From NCBI RefSeq assembly GCF_030816505.1, contig NZ_JAUSYB010000001.1, positions 3,968,001 through 4,032,000 of the forward strand: a DNA stretch of 64,000 bases. The letters are read 5' to 3'. The notes below the pieces were generated by a model. The model saw only the letters and a program-made list of their open reading frames with translations. It did no database searches and was not told the DNA's origin. Within the stretch, counting starts at the first letter, position 1. Each line of letters begins with the position of its first letter. Below, piece after piece: positions 15,641 through 24,564 of this stretch. The position numbers were made by a program, and so were the translations under genes. This stretch comes from Microbacterium sp. W4I20. Its GTDB lineage: Bacteria; Actinomycetota; Actinomycetes; Actinomycetales; Microbacteriaceae.

Positions 15641-17023
15641 ATGACCGATCCCCTGATCATCGGCGCCATGGTGCGCACTCTCGGCGCCTACCCGTCGGGA
15701 TGGCGGCAGCCGGGCGCGCACCGAGACCCGGCGAACGACGCCGACATCCTCCGCCACATCGCGAAGGAAGGGGAGGACGCCGGTCTGGACTACCTCTTCT
15801 TCGGCGACTGGCTCGCGACGGGACCCGATCTGGAGTTCCGCGATCCCTATCTGCTCGCGCGCATCGATCCGGTCAGCGCCGTGCTCTTCCTCGCCGGGGT
15901 CACCTCGCGCATCGGTCTGATCGCCACGGTGAACACGACCTACGCCGATCCGTACACGACGGCACGGTCGCTGGCCTCCCTCGACGTGCTCACGCGGGGC
16001 CGGGCAGGGATCAACCTCGTCACCGGAGCGGAGCCGCGCGCCGCGGGCAACCACGGCCGGGAGGTGCACGCCGCGAACGAGACGCGCTACGACCGGGCGG
16101 AGGAGTTCGTCACCGCGCTCCGCCGGCTCTGGGACTCGTGGAGCGAGGACGCCTGGATCGCGGATGCCGAGCGCGGCGTGCTCATCGACCCGGCGGGGCT
16201 GCGCCGCACCGACCTGCGCGGCGCGCAGGTGCAGGTCACCGGCCCGCTCAACGTCGCCCGTCCGCCGCAGGGGCAGATCCCGATCGTCCACGCGGGCACG
16301 TCGCCGCGGTCGCGCACGCTCGCCGCCACGGAGGCCGATCTCGCGCTCATCGCCGCACCGAACCTGGCGGATGCGATCGCGACCAGGGCGATCCTGCGGG
16401 ACATCGCCGCGGATGCCGGGCGGTCGCCGGACGCGCTGAAGGTGATCGCGCCCGTGCTGCCGGTCGTGGCAGACACCGACGACGATGCCCGGCGCATCGT
16501 GCAGCGTCTGCTCGCGCTGGTGCCTCTCGCCGAGGGGCACCAGTCGGCGCGCACGGCGTTCCCGACGAATCGGACCGTGGCGGCGCTCGCCGACGCGTTC
16601 GAGGTGGCCGCCGACGACGGGCTGCGCGCCGCCGCCTTCGACGAACCGGTCACGGCCGCCCGTGCCGCGCGGCTGGGCGGGGGCGGCGCGGCGCTCATCG
16701 AGCGGCTGTCGCGCATCGCCGGCGTGGGAGTCGGGAGCGGCGATCCGCTCACCTGGCGCCACCTCGTCGCCGCGCACGCGGTGCCCGCCGCCTTCGTGGT
16801 GGGTGATGCCGGCACGATCGCCGACCACTTCGAGACCTGGCGCGACGAAGGAGCGGCCGACGGCTTCAACGTGCTCTCCGCCTTCCAGCCGGCGCAGTTC
16901 GAGGCCTTCACGCGCATCGCCGCACCCGAGCTGCGCCGCCGCGGCCTGCTGCGGAGCGCGTCGGAGGATGCCGGGACGACGCTCCGCGACCGCCTGCGGG
17001 TTACCTCGTATGTCGACGCGTGA
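15641..17023 (+). CDS. LLM-class flavin monooxygenase (NtaA/SnaA/DszA type)
   Basis: 460 residues, the usual length for the bacterial luciferase-like NtaA/DszA family, which oxidises substrates with FMNH2 supplied by a separate reductase. Seen here: DYLFFGDWLATG near 50, the conserved GRAGINLVTGAEPRAAGNHG around 125-144, ANETRYDRAEEF after it and IVHAGTSPRSRTLAA near 222. It lies 134 bp upstream of the transporter/LLM operon on the same strand, and such enzymes typically release a small acid or sulfite from imported N- or S-organics, so a shared substrate is plausible. A weak 5-bp stem (17024-17040) follows the stop. Confidence 0.88.
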   Translation: MTDPLIIGAMVRTLGAYPSGWRQPGAHRDPANDADILRHIAKEGEDAGLDYLFFGDWLATGPDLEFRDPYLLARIDPVSAVLFLAGVTSRIGLIATVNTTYADPYTTARSLASLDVLTRGRAGINLVTGAEPRAAGNHGREVHAANETRYDRAEEFVTALRRLWDSWSEDAWIADAERGVLIDPAGLRRTDLRGAQVQVTGPLNVARPPQGQIPIVHAGTSPRSRTLAATEADLALIAAPNLADAIATRAILRDIAADAGRSPDALKVIAPVLPVVADTDDDARRIVQRLLALVPLAEGHQSARTAFPTNRTVAALADAFEVAADDGLRAAAFDEPVTAARAARLGGGGAALIERLSRIAGVGVGSGDPLTWRHLVAAHAVPAAFVVGDAGTIADHFETWRDEGAADGFNVLSAFQPAQFEAFTRIAAPELRRRGLLRSASEDAGTTLRDRLRVTSYVDA

Positions 17024-17085
17024 CGAGAGGTTTCGTCTCGCGACCCCGGGTGTCCGTCGCCGCGCGCCGCGGCATCCGCCTTCCC

Positions 17086-17091
17086 TAGCGT
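17086..17091 (+). promoter_or_regulatory. Candidate -10 (TAGCGT) for the 17158-24548 operon
   Basis: TAGCGT lies 66 nt before the ATG at 17158, which would give a leader of about 60 nt ending in CAGGAGG. The -35 is unclear. Confidence 0.35.
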
Positions 17092-17157
17092 GATCCCCAC
17101 CTCGCACTTCCGCACCATCCCTCAGCACAGAGAGCATTCGCAGCCCAGGAGGCCCCC

Positions 17158-18792
17158 ATGAATCGCCGTCACATCCGCGCCGCCGCCGCAGCGGTCCCGC
17201 TCATCCTGGCGACAAGCCTCGCCGCGTGCGCCTCCTCGCCCGCACCCGCGAACGCCCCGGCCGAGGGCGGCGACCCGGTCACCGGGGGCACGCTCACCTA
17301 CCTCGAGCACCAGACGTACACGAACCTGTACCCGCCGCAGGCCGGCTTCTACCCGAACGGCGGCGTCGTCAACAACATCGCCGCCCGCCTGACCTGGCAG
17401 AACCCCGAGACGCTCGAGATCGAGCCGTGGATCGCGGCCGACTGGACCGTGAACGACGACGCCACCGAGTACACGTTCGACCTCAAGCCCGATGTGACAT
17501 TCTCGGACGGCTCGCCCGTGGATGCCGAGGCGGTGGCGAAGAACTTCGACACCTACGGCCTGGGCGACGCCGACCGCGGGCTCACGATCTCCGAGGCCAT
17601 CAACAACTACGCCGGCAGCGACGTGGTCGACGAGGACACGGTCACGTTCCGCTTCACCGCCCCGTCACCCGGCTTCCTGCAGGCGACCTCCACCATCAAC
17701 TCCGGCCTGTTGTCGCCGGAGACGCTCGACGGGACCATCGAGGACTTCGGGGCAGGCAACGCCACCGAGATCATCGGCGCAGGACCCTTCACCGTCAGCG
17801 ACGAGAAGCTCGGCACCGAGTACACCCTCGCCGCCCGCGAGGACTACGCCTGGGCGCCGGAGAGCGCGGAGAACCAGGGTCGCCCCTACGTCGATGCGGT
17901 GCACGTGCTCGTCACACCGGAGGACTCGGTGCGCATCGGCTCGCTGCTCGCCGGCCAGGCCGACTATGTGCGCTACGTGCAGGCCTTCGACGAGGAGCGG
18001 GTCGAGGGGGCCGGCTTCACCCTGTACGCCCCGCAGACCCGGGGCGTGAACAACTCGATCGCGCTGCGGCCGGGAAACCCGCTCCTCGGCGACATCCGCG
18101 TGCGTCAGGCGATCATCGCCGCCGTCGACGCCCAGGAGGTCGTCGACACCCTGTTCACCGACAACTACCCGGTCGCGACCTCGGTGCTCTCCTCCGAGGC
18201 CCTCGGGTACAAGGACGAGTCGGAGCACTACGCGTACGACCCCGACAAGGCCGCCGATCTCCTCGACGAAGCGGGCTGGAAGCCCGGCTCCGACGGCATC
18301 CGCGAGAAGGACGGCGAGCGCCTGGCGATCACGGTCTACGAGGCGAAGCCGCAGCCGCAGTCCACGCAGACGCTCGAACTCGTCGCGCAGCAGCTGGCGA
18401 AGGTCGGCGTCGAGCTCACGGTCAAGCCCGGCGACGCCGGCAGCTACGCCGAGGACACGCGCGATGCCGAGGTGACCGGGTTCTACCACTCGATGGTCGG
18501 CCGTGCGGATCTCGACGTGATCAAGAGCCAGTACTACACGAAGAACCGCGACGTGCTGATCTCCGAGGACGCGGAGCTCGATGCGCTGCTGGATGCCGTG
18601 GCATCGGAGCCGGACGCCGACAAGCGGATCGCCGCCTCGCAGGCCGTGCAGGACTACATCGCCGAGCAGGCGTATGTGATCCCGCTGTTCGAGGAGCCGC
18701 AGGTGTACGGCGCGGCCACCTACGTGCAGGGCGTCGCCTTCGAGTCGGTGGGTCGTCCGACCTTCTCCGGCGTCTGGCTCGCCGACCACTGA
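17158..18792 (+). CDS. Dpp/Opp-type ABC transporter substrate-binding lipoprotein (KPN_01854-like)
   Basis: 544 residues, SBP family 5. Signal peptide with lipobox LAAC (C24), then GGTLTYLEHQTYTNLYPPQAGFY and DLKPDVTFSDGSPVDAEAVA, the canonical block of peptide/nickel/opine-binding proteins. CCAGGAGG precedes the ATG. Gene order (SBP, two permeases, fused ATPase, LLM monooxygenase, two CMD-fold proteins) matches the set NCBIfam names after KPN_01854-KPN_01858 and Avi_7169/7170; this would be the TIGR04028-type binding protein. The ligand is unknown, but adjacent oxygenases suggest a small organic nutrient rather than a peptide. Confidence 0.88.
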   Translation: MNRRHIRAAAAAVPLILATSLAACASSPAPANAPAEGGDPVTGGTLTYLEHQTYTNLYPPQAGFYPNGGVVNNIAARLTWQNPETLEIEPWIAADWTVNDDATEYTFDLKPDVTFSDGSPVDAEAVAKNFDTYGLGDADRGLTISEAINNYAGSDVVDEDTVTFRFTAPSPGFLQATSTINSGLLSPETLDGTIEDFGAGNATEIIGAGPFTVSDEKLGTEYTLAAREDYAWAPESAENQGRPYVDAVHVLVTPEDSVRIGSLLAGQADYVRYVQAFDEERVEGAGFTLYAPQTRGVNNSIALRPGNPLLGDIRVRQAIIAAVDAQEVVDTLFTDNYPVATSVLSSEALGYKDESEHYAYDPDKAADLLDEAGWKPGSDGIREKDGERLAITVYEAKPQPQSTQTLELVAQQLAKVGVELTVKPGDAGSYAEDTRDAEVTGFYHSMVGRADLDVIKSQYYTKNRDVLISEDAELDALLDAVASEPDADKRIAASQAVQDYIAEQAYVIPLFEEPQVYGAATYVQGVAFESVGRPTFSGVWLADH

Positions 18793-18811
18793 TGAGCAAC
18801 CGGGAGCACCG

Positions 18812-19780
18812 ATGACCTTCGTCCTCCGACGAGCCGGGCAGGCCGCGATCGTGCTGATCGCGGCCTTCACGGCCACCTTCTTCCTGCTGCAGCTGCTGCC
18901 CGGCGACGCGATCCTGATCAAGTTCTCCGACCCGAGCCTCGGACTCTCGCCCGAGCAGCTCGACAGCATCCGCGCCAGCTACGGCACGAACCTGCCGTGG
19001 TGGGAGCAGTACGTGCACGCCGCTCTGGGATTCGCCGCCGGCGACTTCGGCTACTCCACGCAGTTCGGCACCCCGGTGCTCACGATGCTCGGTGAGGCGC
19101 TCCCGTCGACGCTGCTGCTCGCGTCGCTCGGGCTGATCGTGGCGCTGCTGCTGGCCGTGCTGATCGCGGGACTCTCGTCGCTCGCCCCGTTCGCGTGGCT
19201 GCGCGACGGGCTGCGCCAGATCCCCGGGCTCTTCGTCGCGGTGCCGGTGTTCTGGCTCGGCATCCTGCTCATCCAGGTCTTCTCCTTCGGGCTCGGCTGG
19301 GTACCGATCGTGGGCGCCGATCCGGTGTCGGGACTCATCCTGCCCGTCCTCACGCTGGCCGTGCCGATCTCGGCCCCGCTCGCCCAGGTGCTCGTCCGCG
19401 CGGTCGACCAGGTGCAGGCGCAGCCGTTCATCACGGTCGTCCGCGCGAAGGGCGCGCCGCCGGTCTGGGTACTCACCCGCTCGGTCGCGAGGAATGCCGC
19501 GGTGCCGACGCTCACGATCGCCGGCGTGCTGTTCGGCGAGCTCGTCGGCGGTGCGGTGGTCACCGAGACCGTCTTCGGCCGCACGGGTGTCGGGCGACTG
19601 ACGGAGCAGGCGGTGGCGAACCAGGACATCCCGGTGCTGCAGGGCGTTGTGCTGCTGTCTGCCCTGGGCTTCGTGCTGGTCAGCTTCGCGGTCGACCTGG
19701 TCACCCCGCTCATCGATCCGCGTCAGCGGCGCGTCGCCAGGGCGACGACCCCGCGCACACTGCAGGAGGTGACGGCATGA
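18812..19780 (+). CDS. ABC transporter permease, DppB type
   Basis: 322 residues, six predicted helices. The N-terminus FVLRRAGQAAIVLIAAF is the DppB/OppB start, with the usual large periplasmic loop (YGTNLPWWEQYVHAALG) after helix 1. The EAA-type loop (VRAKGAPPVWVLTRSVARNA) near 210-229 contacts the ATPase, and AVVTETVFGRTGVGRL is the DppB signature. It follows the binding protein by 19 nt with CGGGAGCACCG as ribosome-binding region; its TGA overlaps the next ATG. Confidence 0.93.
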   Translation: MTFVLRRAGQAAIVLIAAFTATFFLLQLLPGDAILIKFSDPSLGLSPEQLDSIRASYGTNLPWWEQYVHAALGFAAGDFGYSTQFGTPVLTMLGEALPSTLLLASLGLIVALLLAVLIAGLSSLAPFAWLRDGLRQIPGLFVAVPVFWLGILLIQVFSFGLGWVPIVGADPVSGLILPVLTLAVPISAPLAQVLVRAVDQVQAQPFITVVRAKGAPPVWVLTRSVARNAAVPTLTIAGVLFGELVGGAVVTETVFGRTGVGRLTEQAVANQDIPVLQGVVLLSALGFVLVSFAVDLVTPLIDPRQRRVARATTPRTLQEVTA

Positions 19781-20670
19781 CCGTCCCCGTTCTCACCACG
19801 CTCCCCATCCCGGTGGACACAGAACCCGACGCGGATGCTGACGGTGGCGCATCCATCCGCCCACGCCGGCCGCGACGCACGCGCCCGTGGGGCCTGTACG
19901 CGGCGATCGCGGTCGTCGTTCTCGCCGTGCTCTGGGCCGTCATCCCCGGACTGTTCGCGCCGGGGAATCCGCTCACCGGCGCGCCGGCCGACAAGCTGCT
20001 GCCGCCGAGCGCGGCGCACTGGTTCGGCACCGATACCCTGGGCCGCGACCTGTTCGGGCGCGTGGTGCACGGCTCCGTGCACTCGCTGTCGGGCGCGCTC
20101 ATCGCGGTCACGGTCGGCCTCGCCCTCGGCACCCTGATCGGCGCGATCGCGGGAGCCATCGGCGGGATCGTCGACGACGTGCTGATGCGCATCGTCGACG
20201 TCCTGCTGGCGATCCCCGGCCTGTTGCTCTCGCTGTCGGTGATCATCCTGCTCGGGTTCGGCACCGTGAACGCCGCGCTCGCAGTGGGTCTCGGCAGCGT
20301 CGCCGCGTTCGCCCGGCTGATGCGCGCCGAGGTCGCCCGGGTGCGGCGCACCGAGTACGTCGAGGCCGCGTACGGCAGCGGAGCCACGTTCTTCGCCGTC
20401 CTCCGGCGTCACGTGCTGCCCAACTCGCTCACCCCGATCGTGGCGCTCGCCGCCCTGCAGTTCGGCACCGCGATCCTCGCGATCTCGACGCTCGGGTTCC
20501 TCGGCTACGGCGCCCCGCCGCCCACGCCGGAATGGGGGCTGCTGATCGCCGAAGGACGCAACTACATCGGGACCGCGTGGTGGCTCACCGCCCTCCCTGG
20601 CCTCGTCGTGGTGGCGGTCGTGCTCAGCGCCAACCGGATCAGCCACCGACTCGGAAGGAACATCCGATGA
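19777..20670 (+). CDS. ABC transporter permease, DppC type
   Basis: 297 residues. A hydrophilic acidic/basic N-terminal extension of about 45 residues precedes helix 1 (LYAAIAVVVLAVLWAV). WFGTDTLGRDLFGRVVHG is the DppC signature and YGSGATFFAVLRRHVLPNSL the EAA loop; the C-terminal FLGYGAPPPTPEWG is also typical. Overlaps both neighbours by 4 nt (ATGA), so the channel pair is made stoichiometrically. Confidence 0.93.
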   Translation: MTVPVLTTLPIPVDTEPDADADGGASIRPRRPRRTRPWGLYAAIAVVVLAVLWAVIPGLFAPGNPLTGAPADKLLPPSAAHWFGTDTLGRDLFGRVVHGSVHSLSGALIAVTVGLALGTLIGAIAGAIGGIVDDVLMRIVDVLLAIPGLLLSLSVIILLGFGTVNAALAVGLGSVAAFARLMRAEVARVRRTEYVEAAYGSGATFFAVLRRHVLPNSLTPIVALAALQFGTAILAISTLGFLGYGAPPPTPEWGLLIAEGRNYIGTAWWLTALPGLVVVAVVLSANRISHRLGRNIR

Positions 20671-22283
20671 GCGTTCTCACCGCGACCGACCTGCGCATCT
20701 CCTACGCCGGACGCGAGGTCGTGCACGGCGTCTCGTTCGAGATCGCGGAGGGCGAGACCCTGGCTCTGGTGGGGGAGTCAGGGTCGGGCAAGTCCACCAC
20801 CGCGCACGCCCTGCTCGGACTGCTTCCCGCGGGAGGGCGCGTCGACAGCGGCAGCGTGCGACTGGGCGACCTCGACATCTCGGGCTGGTCGGATCGCGCG
20901 CTCCGCGGCATCCGCGGCACGGCGATCGGGCTCGTTCCGCAGGATCCGACGACGTCGCTCGACCCGGTGCGGACCATCGGTGCTCAGGTCGAGGAGATGC
21001 TGCGGCTGCACGGCCACCGGGACCGGCGCTCGCGGCGAGCGCGCGTCATCGAGCTCCTCGACCGCGTCGGCATCGACGACCCCGACCTGCGGGCACGGCA
21101 GTACCCGCACGAGCTCTCCGGCGGCATGCGGCAGCGCGTGCTGATCGCGAGCGCGATCGCACTCGGCCCGCGGCTGCTCATCGCGGACGAGCCGACGAGC
21201 GCGTTGGACGCGACCGTGCAGCGCAAGGTGCTCGACCTGCTCGACGAGCTGCGTCGCGAGGAGGGCACCAGCATCCTCCTGGTGACCCACGACCTCGGGG
21301 TCGCGGCCGACCGCGCCGAGCGCCTGGTGGTGCTGAAGGACGGCCGGATCGTGGAGCAGGGTCCGAGCGAGACCGTGCTCGCGTCGCCGTCCGACGGCTA
21401 CACGAAGCAGCTGCTGGCGGATGCTCCGGCCTTCGCGACCGGCTTCCGTCGCCCCGACGCGCCCCCGTTCCTTCGCGATGCCGCGGCCGTCGCTGCGGAG
21501 AACCCGTACGCCATCGTGGCGGAGGGCCTGGTCAAGCAGTTCCGGGTGGCCGGGCGCGAGCCCTTCCGGGCGGTCGACGACGTCTCGTTCCGGGTGCGGC
21601 GCGGCACCACGCACGCGCTGGTGGGGGAGTCCGGCTCCGGGAAGACCACCACGGCCCGGCTCGTCACCCGCTTCCAGCAGCCGGATGCCGGCACGATCGA
21701 GGTCGCCGGTGCCGAGGTCACCCACGCGTCCCGCGAGCAGCTGCGCGCCCTTCGCCGGCGCATCCAGCTGGTCTACCAGAACCCGTTCGCCTCGCTCGAT
21801 CCGCGCCAGTCGATCGTCGACATCGTCGCGGAGCCGCTGACGAACTTCCGCGTCGGCTCCCGGGGTGAGCGCCGGGAGCGGGCGCTCGCGCTCATCGACC
21901 GGGTTTCGCTTCCCGCCGACGTCGCACGCCGCACCCCGCAGGAGCTGTCCGGCGGGCAGAGGCAGCGGGTGGCGATCGCGCGCGCCCTGGCAATCGATCC
22001 GGAGATCGTGGTGCTCGACGAGGCGGTCTCCGCGCTCGACGTGACGGTGCAGGCGCGCATCCTCGAGCTCCTCACCTCGCTCCAGGCCGAGCTCGGGCTC
22101 ACCTACCTGTTCATCTCGCACGACCTCGCGGTCGTCCGGCGCATCAGCCACACCGTCTCGGTGATGCGCCGCGGCCGGATCGTCGAGGAGGGCCTGACGG
22201 AGGAGCTGTTCCACGACCCGCAACACGACTACACCCGGGAGCTGCTCGCCGCGGTTCCCGGACGGACGGAGATTCCTGCATGA
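20667..22283 (+). CDS. ABC transporter ATPase, fused DppD-DppF type
   Basis: 538 residues with two complete nucleotide-binding domains. First: Walker A GESGSGKSTT, signature LSGGMRQRV, Walker B LIADEPTSALD. Second (from about 285): Walker A GESGSGKTTT, signature LSGGQRQRV, Walker B VLDEAVSALD. Fusion of the two ATPases into one chain is common in actinobacterial Dpp systems. Both sites look competent. It overlaps DppC and the LLM gene by 4 nt each, so transport and the monooxygenase are expressed as one unit. Confidence 0.93.
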   Translation: MSVLTATDLRISYAGREVVHGVSFEIAEGETLALVGESGSGKSTTAHALLGLLPAGGRVDSGSVRLGDLDISGWSDRALRGIRGTAIGLVPQDPTTSLDPVRTIGAQVEEMLRLHGHRDRRSRRARVIELLDRVGIDDPDLRARQYPHELSGGMRQRVLIASAIALGPRLLIADEPTSALDATVQRKVLDLLDELRREEGTSILLVTHDLGVAADRAERLVVLKDGRIVEQGPSETVLASPSDGYTKQLLADAPAFATGFRRPDAPPFLRDAAAVAAENPYAIVAEGLVKQFRVAGREPFRAVDDVSFRVRRGTTHALVGESGSGKTTTARLVTRFQQPDAGTIEVAGAEVTHASREQLRALRRRIQLVYQNPFASLDPRQSIVDIVAEPLTNFRVGSRGERRERALALIDRVSLPADVARRTPQELSGGQRQRVAIARALAIDPEIVVLDEAVSALDVTVQARILELLTSLQAELGLTYLFISHDLAVVRRISHTVSVMRRGRIVEEGLTEELFHDPQHDYTRELLAAVPGRTEIPA

Positions 22284-23323
22284 CCGCCCTCACCGTCGCC
22301 TTCTTCACCCGGCTGCTCGACGACGCCTCGCCCGCGGAGCGGTACGCACTCGCCACCGCCCAGATCCAGCAGGCGGAGCGCCACGGCATCGGCCGGGCCT
22401 GGGTCGCGCAGCACCACTTCCGGGCGGCCGAGGGCGGTCTGCCGTCTCCGCTGGTGTTCCTGGCGAGCGTCGCGGCCCGGACCACGAGCATCCGGCTCGG
22501 CACCGGTGTGATCACGCTTCCGCTGGAGGATCCGGTGCGCGTCGCCGAGGATGCGGTCGTGGCCGATCTGCTCGCCGACGGCCGCCTCGATCTCGGACTC
22601 GGCAGCGGCGGCACCCCGTCGTCGTTCGTGCCGTTCGGTGAGGACGTGCGCGACAAGGCGCCAACGTACGACCGCAAGCTCCGGCTGCTGCTCGATGCGC
22701 TCGCCGGCCGCGACGTCGGAGCCGAGAACACGCTCTATCCGGATGCCGGCACGCTCGCCGACCGCATCTGGCAGGCGACTTTCTCGGCGCCGGGCGGACA
22801 CCGGGCCGGCGTCCACGGTCACGGTCTGCTGCTCTCCCGCACGCAACCCCGGCGGGAGGACGCACTGCATGCACCGCTCTCGGCGCTGCAGGATCCGATC
22901 ATCGACGCCTACCTCGAGGCGCTTCCCGCCGGTGTCGCGCCGCGGATCACCGCCTCGCGCACGGTGTTCGTCGCCGATCACCGTGCCGAGGCGCTGCGCT
23001 TCGCCGAGGTCGGGTTGCGGCGGGCGGCCGAAGGCTTCCGGCGTCAGGGGCAGACGATCCCCGGTGACAGCATCGACGAGCTCATCGCGGCTCTCGACAC
23101 GCACCTGGGCACGCCGGAGGAAGTGGCCGAGTCGCTCGCTGCCGATGCCACCCTCGCCCGCGCGACGGAGGTCGCGTTCCAGGTGCACTCGGTCGATGCC
23201 CCGCACGAACACGTGCTGCGGTCGATCGAGCTCTTCGCCACCGAGGTCGCGCCGGCGCTCGGCTACGCACTCACGGACACCACCGACATCGACACCACCG
23301 ACACCATCAAGGAGAAGGCATGA
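22280..23323 (+). CDS. Putative FMN-dependent luciferase-like monooxygenase (KPN_01858-like)
   Basis: 347 residues, LLM fold: QQAERHGIGRAWVAQHHF near 30-47, SIRLGTGVITLPLEDPVRVAEDAVVADLLADGRLDLGLGSG typical of the flavin-binding barrel. The sequence agrees with the TIGR04027 group found only beside this transporter type. Such enzymes need FMNH2 from a reductase; the nearest in this window is at 31691. The C-terminal end carries a short Thr-Asp repeat (TDTTDIDTTDT). Overlaps genes on both sides by 4 nt. Predicted to oxidise the imported compound. Confidence 0.88.
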   Translation: MTALTVAFFTRLLDDASPAERYALATAQIQQAERHGIGRAWVAQHHFRAAEGGLPSPLVFLASVAARTTSIRLGTGVITLPLEDPVRVAEDAVVADLLADGRLDLGLGSGGTPSSFVPFGEDVRDKAPTYDRKLRLLLDALAGRDVGAENTLYPDAGTLADRIWQATFSAPGGHRAGVHGHGLLLSRTQPRREDALHAPLSALQDPIIDAYLEALPAGVAPRITASRTVFVADHRAEALRFAEVGLRRAAEGFRRQGQTIPGDSIDELIAALDTHLGTPEEVAESLAADATLARATEVAFQVHSVDAPHEHVLRSIELFATEVAPALGYALTDTTDIDTTDTIKEKA

Positions 23324-23946
23324 CCACCGACATCGTCGATCAGCTCGCGGGGGTGACGCCTGAGCTCGACGCGCTCCGGCGCCGCCGCCCGGTGACCAGG
23401 GATCAGCTGCAGGCGAGCTTCGACGCGCTGTTCCAGCCGGTCTCGGTCGAGCACGTGTCGCAGACGGAGCGCGAACTCATCGCCGCCTTCGCCACGCGGC
23501 TCGCTGGCAGTGCCGACCCGACCGGCACCTTCTACGCCGATCGGGCGCTCGCCGCCGATCCGTCTCGTGCCGCTGTCGTGCTGTCCGAGGCGTCGGATGC
23601 CGCGGTCGAGGGCCCGTTCGGCTCCTACACCGAGCTCGGCCTGCAGGACGAGAGCACCGCGGGCGAGCGCTACGTGCCGTCGGATGCCGCGATCGAGGCA
23701 CTGGGCGCTCGGCTCGCCGCCGCGCTCGCGCACACCCACCTCCTGGTGTTCCGTCCGCGTGAGGCGTCGGCCGCCGACATCACCGCGCTGCTCGACGCCG
23801 GATGGTCGGCGGACGGCATCATCACGCTGTCGCAGCTGGTCTCCTTCCTGGCGTTCCAGCAGCGGGTCATCACCGGGCTGCGGACGCTCGCCGCCGCCGG
23901 GTTCGTGCCGGCGACTCAGACCGATTCCGAGGAGGAAGCCGCATGA
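23320..23946 (+). CDS. CMD domain protein, Avi_7170-like, without cysteines
   Basis: 208 residues. The C-terminal half (SAADITALLDAGWSADGI then ITLSQLVSFLAFQQRVITGL) has the helical pattern of carboxymuconolactone decarboxylase/AhpD folds, but the protein contains no cysteine and so cannot use the AhpD CxxC redox centre. It fits the TIGR04029 group. It is always, as far as I recall, partnered with the CxxC-bearing protein encoded next, which suggests a hetero-oligomer with one catalytic and one structural subunit. ATGA overlaps on both sides. Confidence 0.83.
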   Translation: MTTDIVDQLAGVTPELDALRRRRPVTRDQLQASFDALFQPVSVEHVSQTERELIAAFATRLAGSADPTGTFYADRALAADPSRAAVVLSEASDAAVEGPFGSYTELGLQDESTAGERYVPSDAAIEALGARLAAALAHTHLLVFRPREASAADITALLDAGWSADGIITLSQLVSFLAFQQRVITGLRTLAAAGFVPATQTDSEEEAA

Positions 23947-24548
23947 CCACCGATCAGACCGTGCTCAGGCACGATGCCCCGCACCCGCACGCCTTCACGC
24001 GCGGCGAGGTCGGCTGGCTGCCGCATCTCCCTCCGCTACCGGAGGACGAGCTCACGGAGCGCCATTACGACGGACTCGTCGATGCGGCCCGCGCGAAGAA
24101 CGACTACTTCCGGCTGCTGGCGCGCGACCCTGAGATCCTCAAGGCGCGCACTCTGGTCGACAAGGACATCTTCTACAACGTCGCCGAGGGGCTGCCGCGT
24201 GCCGAGCGCGAGCTCGCCGCGACGGCCGCCTCCCGCCGCAACGGGTGCGTGTTCTGCGCGTCGGTGCACTCGCGGTTCGCGGCGCATCACGGCAAGCGCG
24301 TCGACGACGTGGACCGGCTGCTCGACGAGGGGGTCGATGCCGACCTCGGTGAGCGCTGGAACGCGGTCGTCGCGGCATCCGTCGCTCTCACCGATACGCC
24401 CAGCGCCTTCGGCGAGGGCGAGATCGCGCGGCTGCGTGCGGCCGGCCTCGACGATCTGGAGATCGCCGATGTCATCCACGGTGCGGCGTTCTTCAACTGG
24501 GCGAACCGGCTCATGCTCTCGATCGGACGGCCAGTGGTGCCGGCCTGA
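23943..24548 (+). CDS. Alkylhydroperoxidase domain protein, Avi_7169-like
   Basis: 201 residues. The AhpD-type motif is complete: E90 in ERELAAT, then C102 and C105 in NGCVFCASVH with H109. The C-terminal DDLEIADVIHGAAFFNWANRLM is typical of this peroxidase-like family (TIGR04030). The predicted role is thiol-based reduction of a peroxide or of an oxidised intermediate from the LLM reaction. Last gene of the operon, 16 nt from the convergent quinone reductase, with no obvious terminator between. Confidence 0.87.
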   Translation: MTTDQTVLRHDAPHPHAFTRGEVGWLPHLPPLPEDELTERHYDGLVDAARAKNDYFRLLARDPEILKARTLVDKDIFYNVAEGLPRAERELAATAASRRNGCVFCASVHSRFAAHHGKRVDDVDRLLDEGVDADLGERWNAVVAASVALTDTPSAFGEGEIARLRAAGLDDLEIADVIHGAAFFNWANRLMLSIGRPVVPA

Positions 24549-24564
24549 TCGCTGGCGCGTCGCG

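Noticed and set aside
17028..17050. GGTTTCGTCTCGCGACC, similar to the second half of the composite hrpA repeat
   Set aside because: Only one arm is recognisable and no inverted partner exists; it could be a decayed copy but is too short to claim.
14540..17137. An 865-codon open frame on the minus strand across the monooxygenase gene
   Set aside because: Only the part up to 15538 has protein-family features; the rest mirrors the well-supported LLM gene and is Arg/Gly/Ala-rich, a by-product of high GC.
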